Origin: DSWT01 sp035373625
GTDB taxonomy: Bacteria; Chloroflexota; Anaerolineae; B4-G1; SLSP01
Assembly: GCA_035373625.1 (NCBI GenBank)
Contig: DAOSNS010000019.1
Coordinates: forward strand, 14,051 to 78,050
Length of the DNA: 64,000 nucleotides
Direction of reading: 5' to 3'
Shown here: one piece after another, positions 61,301 to 64,000 of the stretch
Numbering within the stretch: the stretch's first letter is position 1
How the letters are laid out: every line of letters starts with the position of its first letter
The notes under the pieces: model-generated
Told to the model about the DNA's origin: nothing
Databases searched by the model: none
Seen by the model: the letters and a program-made list of their open reading frames with translations, nothing else
Translations under genes and position numbers: made by a program

Positions 61301-64000
61301 TGGTGATTACCTGGAATAACTACGCCTATCAAGATGCTACCGCGATGGGCAATGTGCTGGCGGACTATGTGGACAGTGGCGGTAAGGTGGTAGACCTTGA
61401 GTTTGCGCTTGACAGCAGTTGGGGTATGCAGGGGCGCTTTGTGAGCGCAGGCTATACGGCGATGACCCATAGCGCCACGCTCTACTCGACTGCTTGCCTG
61501 GGAGCTTTTGATCCTGCGCATCCGATCATGGACGGGATTACCAACGTTTGTGACTATTATCGGATCGGCAGCGCCGCCTTAACGCCGGGAGCGTCGGCGG
61601 TAGCCTGGTGGTCGGACGGTTATCTCTTTGTTGCCGCCAAAGACGATCGGTCGGTGGTGAGTATCAATGCGTATGTTGGGTACCACTCTCAGTGGAGCGG
61701 TCAAATGGACGCGGTGTTGCATAACGCGATCCTGTGGTTGGCGGGCGGCGGGGATGTGCCGTGGCTGAATGAGAACCCGATCACGGGGACGGTAGGTGCG
61801 GATAGCGAAGTGGTGGTAGACGTGACGTTCGACGCGGGGGTGCCGGAGGTGACGCAGCCGGGCGAGTACTATGCCACCCTCAACGTCCGCAGCGACGATC
61901 CGGTGCAAGGCCGGCTCGGCGTGCCGGTGACGATGACGGTCTTGCCGCTTCCGAGTATGGGGAAAGTTCACGGCTATGTCCTGGATGTCTGCACCGGCGC
62001 ACCGGTCGAGGCGACAATTGACATTGTTGGCGGCGATCCCATCAGCCAGACTCAGAGCAATAAAGATACCGGTTACTACAGCGCATGGCTCTATGCAGGC
62101 AACTATCCGCTGACTTTCGGCGCGACCGGTTATCTGAACATGACTGATAGTGTGACTATCGTTGCCGGCGAGACGGTGACGCTGAATGTGTCTATGACGC
62201 CGGATCGGCCCTGTATCGCCGTAGCGCCAGACCGCCTGGAGGCGTGGCTGGTCTACGGCACGGACGTTTACACGCATCCTGTTGGCCTGGACTTGTTCAA
62301 CAAGGGCGGGCAGGACTTAACCTATGAGATCCTGGAAACCGAAAACATCCTTACCCTGGCACGGCCGGCGATCCCGCCTCTTGTCGGTGATTCGAAGACT
62401 GCACCTTCGGCATATAAGCCGTCTTTGTCCAGGTCGCAGTTGGCGCGCACTTACCTGCTTGGTGGGACGGTGGCGGTCTTCAAGGATGTCGACCCGTGGG
62501 GCGTCACCGACGTGGAGGCTTTCCTGGCGGCACAGGGCATCCCTTACGAAGTCCACACATCTGCCGAGTTCGCTACACTCGACTTTGACCAGTTTGGGAT
62601 GATCGTCATCTCCAGTGATCAGACTCAGACGTTCTACGATAACTACGCGGCTTATGTGAGCAAGTTCGAGGATTATGTCGAAGCGGGTGGTTTCCTCAAC
62701 TTCTTCTCCGCCGATGGCGGTTGGAACGGCGGCACGTTCGCCGCGCCGCTGCCCGGTGGAATGAACTGGACGAGGAATTACGAGACCTACAACGTGATCA
62801 ACGATCCCGCGCATCCGGTGGTGCAGGGTGTGCCCAGCCCATTCTATGGGAGTAGTGCCAGCCACGGTTACTTCTCCAACTTGCCGGCTGACGCGCATAT
62901 CATTGCCAGTGAACAGGCCGGCGGACAGCCGACCATCGTGGAATATGGCCTGGGCGCCGGGCGGATGATTGCCTTCGGTCAACCGCTTGAGATCGCGCAC
63001 AACTGGGGTTGGGAGGCCGGTCCGATCATGGAAAACACGTTGCTCTGGGGTTACAGCTTCATCCCGGTCGGCGACGTGCCCTGGGTGTGGGAAGAGCCTG
63101 TCAGTGGAACGGTCGTGGCCGGTGATGGAGCGAATGTCGCCGTCATGTTCACCGCCCTCTACACCGACAGCACTCCTATGCCGCTGGGTGATTACCCTGC
63201 CACCTTGCTGGTCACCAACAACGCCGTTGAAGGCACTCAGAAAGTGTCTGTGCTCATGCACATCATTGGCCAGATGGTGACGCCAACGGCGGCCTTTACA
63301 GCTACAACGCCGGTATGTATCGGCGAGGACGCTTGGTTCTACTTCACCGGTGATAAGGGCTTGCCGTTCGCGGATCACTATACATGGCAGTTTGGCGACG
63401 GTGCAAGCGTGACCCAGGCGACTGCCGATCCGGTGAGCCATGTGTATGCTGCCGCCGGCGTCTACACGGTCACGCTGGAAGTCTGCAACGACGCTGGCTG
63501 TGATACGGCAGGGGATGTAGTTCAAGTGCTATCACTGCCGGTGGCCGGTTTCAATTCCACAGCCTCTGAGTTGACGGTCAGCTTCACCAACACCTCGCTC
63601 CATGCTCACACTTATCTCTGGGACTTTGGTGATGGCGTGACATCTGGCGAAGTGAATCCCGTGCATACCTACACGGCCGATGGTACTTATACCGTCACCC
63701 TGCAGGCGATCAACGATTGCGGCTACGACGTCTACACCGCGACGTTGACCGTCTATGCAGAGTATACGCTGGTTGTGACCATCATCGGCAACGGCACGGT
63801 GGATGAGGACCCCAACCAGGGAACCTATCACTACGGTGACGTGGTCACGTTGACGGCGACCGCCGATCCGGGCTGGACGTTTGCCGGGTGGAGCGGCGGC
63901 TTGACCGGTAACCCGACGCAGGTGACGATCCTCGGCGACACTGTCGTCACGGCGACGTTCACGCAGGATGAGTACACGCTGACGGTGAATGTCGTGGGCA
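52396..64000 (+). CDS. Giant secreted multidomain protein with two S8 (subtilisin-type) protease modules, 3' partial
   Basis: At least 3868 codons; I read the frame through the window at many points without finding a stop, and the 100-N gap at 60686-60785 keeps the frame. GGAGGG precedes ATG 52396. Sec signal (about 1-27, ending LPALA). Order: propeptide-like segment (about 70-175); S8 module 1 with Asp207, His256 in HGTH, Asn360, Ser437 in GTSMAGPH; carboxypeptidase-regulatory-like beta domains; a kelch-like region (54.7-55.6 kb); a GATase1-like domain (56.4-57.0 kb); more beta domains; second propeptide-like segment (59.1-59.4 kb); S8 module 2 with Asp2380, His2425, Asn2529, Ser2601; beta domains; two more GATase1-like domains (61.1-61.75 and 62.45-63.06 kb); two PKD domains (WQFGDG, WDFGDG); an InlB-type repeat to the end. 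Bacillopeptidase-F-like in the protease parts. Role inferred: extracellular or surface protein degradation. Confidence 0.9.
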   Translation, partial: MNRKAAVLNVLVVVALVMGFIPLPALAASSSTPMVASSSTLEDTVNVMQPNNPIDKIEPLVLEQITADGRTDFFVWMKEKADLSPAYKLKTKQERGRFVYMALRAVAERTQKEVRAYLDRQGVQYQPFYIANKILVRSSTQTLLMNLAARADVAKITANHKYQLPEPFMNPAPTHLLAVEPNLSFINADDVWGMGFTGQGTVMAGNDTGLDETHPTIAPHYRGCLNPPACTSWDHNYNWWDATGTYPIDPGDGHGHGTHTTGTMVGDDYAGNQIGVAPGAQTIHCKNMTDGGSGDDGTFTTCFQWDLAPWDLSGNNPRPDLAPDAINNSWGYWGGGAPQFEDEIIALQVAGIAVEVSAGNEGSSCATLRSPGDYARVLTTGSVNHSGGVLPGTLSGFSSRGPSSLYPGDYFPDVMAPGENIRSSLPGGGYGSWSGTSMAGPHTTALIGLLWSANPTLRGHVETTYQIIKDTAVPLTGQSGSNCGGDYVEGPNNDWGFGTIDALAAVQMALLMGGAGYLDGVVTDATSLLPIEGATVVAQHDAGYTWNVTTDSSGYYTLTVAAGVFTVTATHPHYVSAEVTGVVVVTDTTTTQDFSLTPRGLVYGFVTDADNGVPLAAVVTADDGTTVNTDPTTGYYQMWLDPGVYTVTATAQNYAPDSATVTIVSGATAQQDFALLAAVVFSPSPLHVTIPLGTYASVGATLTNRQPWDYAFEFKEQAGGFTPLGHPAVEHEPLPGIPAQVFTGAAPDGYEPQPAVAATQPSGVWQTRASAPFVSMDNVYVDYDDKGYLVGGHGANGQVGIYDVDADTWTTGATEPSPIQYPVDGCFGFNADGDPVVVLFNDTISSVTTLHRYNIATNAWDTPPVPADFPADGLWAHDIASVWRYSGENVCYISGGATTAGGGNTSALYAYYPDSNTVVNLGDFSYLPGGFDFHASWYVPWIGSEGGICVGGGVNSSNVVSADTQCYDIGDGVFNAVNADLGAMPAAVWGMADDILYEGGDYQLWIANGVDASFALWPNSAYYSHNDGQWYIGPAPSRAVYRVEGVNIAAGDGASFYVVGGSTGGFTPSNGHERNYSPDYPPVLGQDVPWFAQVPVSGVVSATNSILATMLFSATSDAGVYQPGDYDATLNVQGSPRVKVPVQMTVEAPPTWGKLAGTVTGLGACDANPAPLENAQVIVEGSLGTVVTLTTNAAGYYQVWLDEAETPLTVTVTYPNHEAGTATGVVIVAGATTIVDFDLRWLVPCLMVEAPLLEATLELGDSTTLPMTLTNTGAGAATFEISDRETGFVPALLAQGHGEWLYRAETGVPMQGNSDQATLAYPAAFRWTPDKPLLAVNILIYTDDPSHAPKYLDVALQAMGLSYTAHYDGDWGGFEADLIGGTWDAVFVANDNYGPPSSVLTALNNYVLGGGKLAYHSWTVGTDPGNALWTTLGFTFVGNDYDPPDPVYWWDAGHPLFNNPEAVPEFTVLNGGIYGTYGQQVEPLAGFEALAGYTTPGPDPNQAALILGNGGRTLFRAFMDAQNGADLDGDGRLDGVELWMNTVNGILNGFGGDALWLYENPFVGTVPPDGGQIPVDVTFDASVVGQPGEYLATLNVESNDPVNNRYTFPARMLVNVPPDYGKLEGVVNGLGYCDVNPAPLYKADVVIEGAGGVTYSLQTASDGSYSWWLKEGDYTVTASSADHITEIVSVTIIAQQTTVQDIALRWLGPCLSVAPASLEAALEMGANATLPLTLTNSGAGDAMFRLSESDRGWMPLLLTQPQAPGRAILAEEDKTTQAASSVSAWPAGGGPDPFGYTYLDSSEASGPTYEWIEIAPPAGGSGVSLNMYGIDDGHYWAIDLPFAFNFYGTDYTQLAVASNGTVYFENVYLGLNNAPIPGPNDYGVNTFIAPFWDDLYIMPGEVYYLFDGDRLIVEYYHVSGCCASPDYGTWEVILFANGNILFQYQDLNFGGGYDYGAGATVGIQGDTMTGLQYSYNAPALSDNLAICFAYPGQSPNCSGDVPWLNENPITGTVGADSEVVVDVTFDAGVPEVTQPGEYYATLNVRSDDPVQGRLGVPVTMTVSAPATWGKLEGTVSGLGYCDANPAPLEGATVFVEASDGMTWTLTTGADGRYVLWLDEAHSPVTVTVTAAEHESGAASGVVIVGQQTTTVDFGLRWLHPCVSVTPADLSAALELGQSTVLALTVTNNGAGVLDYELFEQDRGFTIASLVLPPLRLVEMPVTAGRPEEKIEAGLLTELAGNATAEFFVHLRKQADLSAAEMLPTKEAKGQYVYTALKWAAEQTQGELLATLRAAGAQPRSFFISNKILVRGNLALAQQLAAREDVARITANHAYQLPRPYKQQELGQVGGVEWNIAQIRADAVWTALGVTGAGIVVADADTGVSWTHTALQGHYRGWDGAVADHNYNWHDATGTYPLEPGDGHGHGTHTTGTMVGDDGAGNQIGVAPGAQWIACKNMTDGGGGNDGTFTDCFEWLLAPTDLNGNNPRPDLAPDVINNSWGYGGGGAAQFRDEIAALQAAGILVEVSAGNEGPGCSTLRSPGDYAEVLTTGATGGTLDTLSGFSSRGPSVLDGNYFPDIVAPGENIRSSVPWGGYEAWGGTSMAGPHTVGLVALLWAANPGLRGQIDLTTKLLEDTAVRLVGQSGSNCGGDYVNGPNNDWGYGRIDAYAAVDAALSMDVPWLSEAPVSGTVGADSAVVVAVTLDAGAVTQPGAYYASLRTRSNDSVRPNVETSVTMTVSAPATWGKLEGTVSGLGYCDANPAPLXXXXXXXXXXXXXXXXXXXXXXXXXXXXXXXXXXEHESGAASGVVIVGQQTTVVDFGLRWQKPCLSVAPLSLEAALELGTNATLPLTLTNSGAGMATFELREQDRGFVPTVLGGPVVVTIPAGPVAAPDGTAVAGGAYMPRPERSVTIAQQFVLGATPNILLLHADDGNGEPIRSLLQAYGDLGVVDVYDARYSTPTLVELQAYDVVITWNNYAYQDATAMGNVLADYVDSGGKVVDLEFALDSSWGMQGRFVSAGYTAMTHSATLYSTACLGAFDPAHPIMDGITNVCDYYRIGSAALTPGASAVAWWSDGYLFVAAKDDRSVVSINAYVGYHSQWSGQMDAVLHNAILWLAGGGDVPWLNENPITGTVGADSEVVVDVTFDAGVPEVTQPGEYYATLNVRSDDPVQGRLGVPVTMTVLPLPSMGKVHGYVLDVCTGAPVEATIDIVGGDPISQTQSNKDTGYYSAWLYAGNYPLTFGATGYLNMTDSVTIVAGETVTLNVSMTPDRPCIAVAPDRLEAWLVYGTDVYTHPVGLDLFNKGGQDLTYEILETENILTLARPAIPPLVGDSKTAPSAYKPSLSRSQLARTYLLGGTVAVFKDVDPWGVTDVEAFLAAQGIPYEVHTSAEFATLDFDQFGMIVISSDQTQTFYDNYAAYVSKFEDYVEAGGFLNFFSADGGWNGGTFAAPLPGGMNWTRNYETYNVINDPAHPVVQGVPSPFYGSSASHGYFSNLPADAHIIASEQAGGQPTIVEYGLGAGRMIAFGQPLEIAHNWGWEAGPIMENTLLWGYSFIPVGDVPWVWEEPVSGTVVAGDGANVAVMFTALYTDSTPMPLGDYPATLLVTNNAVEGTQKVSVLMHIIGQMVTPTAAFTATTPVCIGEDAWFYFTGDKGLPFADHYTWQFGDGASVTQATADPVSHVYAAAGVYTVTLEVCNDAGCDTAGDVVQVLSLPVAGFNSTASELTVSFTNTSLHAHTYLWDFGDGVTSGEVNPVHTYTADGTYTVTLQAINDCGYDVYTATLTVYAEYTLVVTIIGNGTVDEDPNQGTYHYGDVVTLTATADPGWTFAGWSGGLTGNPTQVTILGDTVVTATFTQDEYTLTVNVVG
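58396..58580 (+). repeat. 185-bp near-identical direct repeat, copy A
   Basis: Encodes VPWLNENPITGTVGADSE... through VTMTV. Differs from 61756-61940 at only about two positions over 185 bp, while the surrounding domains have diverged, which indicates recent duplication or gene conversion. Confidence 0.9.
58566..58862 (+). repeat. Beta-domain repeat matching the DNA around the N gap
   Basis: 58566-58660 is almost identical to 60591-60685, and 58788-58862 to 60786-60863. The piece between (58661-58787, 127 bp) corresponds to what is missing in the N gap, so the true gap is probably about 127 bp and keeps the frame. Confidence 0.85.
60686..60785. other. Assembly gap (100 N)
   Basis: 100 unknown bases inside a carboxypeptidase-regulatory-like repeat of the giant gene. 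The size is probably a placeholder. The paralogous copy predicts 127 bp, which is the same modulo 3. Confidence 0.98.
61756..61940 (+). repeat. 185-bp near-identical direct repeat, copy B
   Basis: Second copy of 58396-58580, following a GATase1-like domain. Both copies are preceded by GGCGAYGTGCCGTGG-like words, marking a modular boundary. Confidence 0.9.

Noticed and set aside
59428..61521. 697-codon open frame on the minus strand opposite the giant protease gene
   Set aside because: Antisense shadow of strongly G-biased codons; composition is Arg/His/Pro-rich, crosses the N gap and matches no family, whereas the plus strand encodes a clear S8 protease.

Overview
The window looks like an ordinary chromosomal segment of a high-GC bacterium, most likely a member of the Chloroflexota (Anaerolineae/Caldilineae-like). 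The pointers are ABC sugar-binding lipoproteins with long Val/Lys/Glu-rich stalks after the lipid cysteine, a two-subunit glycine dehydrogenase, a fused PyrF-PyrE, large GAF histidine kinases, a Flp-type pilin and abundant extragenic palindromes. This lineage call is inference from gene content; no 16S gene is present. There is no phage, IS element, CRISPR array or plasmid backbone.

Layout. 1-1083: 3' part of an amidohydrolase gene. 1105-7053 (minus): almost complete de novo pyrimidine cluster pyrC-pyrB-pyrFE-(GNAT remnant)-pyrD-pyrK, with only the carbamoyl-phosphate synthase genes absent. 7440-8129: Uma2-type nuclease-like gene. 8248-16701 (minus): two sugar ABC importers (binding lipoprotein plus two permeases each) around a LacI regulator. 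Neither has its own ATPase; a MsmX/UgpC-type ATPase lies at 25000-26100 next to a DeoR regulator and could serve both. 16973-20323: a receiver-containing regulator and a hybrid histidine kinase, convergent and overlapping. 20388-29890: purB, an ACT protein, tRNA-Leu(GAG), a LON-domain protein, an MFS transporter, the ATPase and DeoR, a class B penicillin-binding protein and Maf. 30111-41038: a Flp pilin followed by two facing surface-glycan gene clusters (multi-pass GT-C-like proteins, GT2 enzymes, an epimerase, a B12/radical SAM enzyme and a methyltransferase). 41302-47621: zinc-ribbon coiled-coil protein, lgt, a DUF2085 protein, then gcvPB-gcvPA-gcvH. 47677-51887: a receiver/TadZ-like protein and a GAF histidine kinase. 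52396 to the window end: one giant secreted protein gene (at least 3868 codons, no stop seen) with two complete subtilisin-type (S8) protease modules, each with its own propeptide-like segment, embedded in many beta-sandwich, GATase-like and PKD domains.

The most unusual signals are repeat-driven. (i) A palindromic element of about 70 bp built from AACGGATT-like units lies in frame inside pyrK and inside the PyrF-PyrE linker, and a third copy overlaps the start of a permease gene. (ii) Five loci carry perfect or near-perfect heptanucleotide tandem arrays, the largest being 32 units between pyrB and pyrFE. (iii) An 8-bp-period array adds exactly 24 codons to a membrane glycosyltransferase-like gene. 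(iv) A 10-unit minisatellite at 43.9 kb has an unexpanded relative at 7.2 kb. Together these suggest a genome in which short repeats repeatedly invade or expand in coding and intergenic DNA. PyrC and PyrB, adjacent in DHO-ATC order, also read strikingly like the corresponding domains of eukaryotic CAD.

Limits: there is a 100-base N gap at 60686-60785 inside a repeated part of the giant gene. All family assignments are by eye, without database searches.
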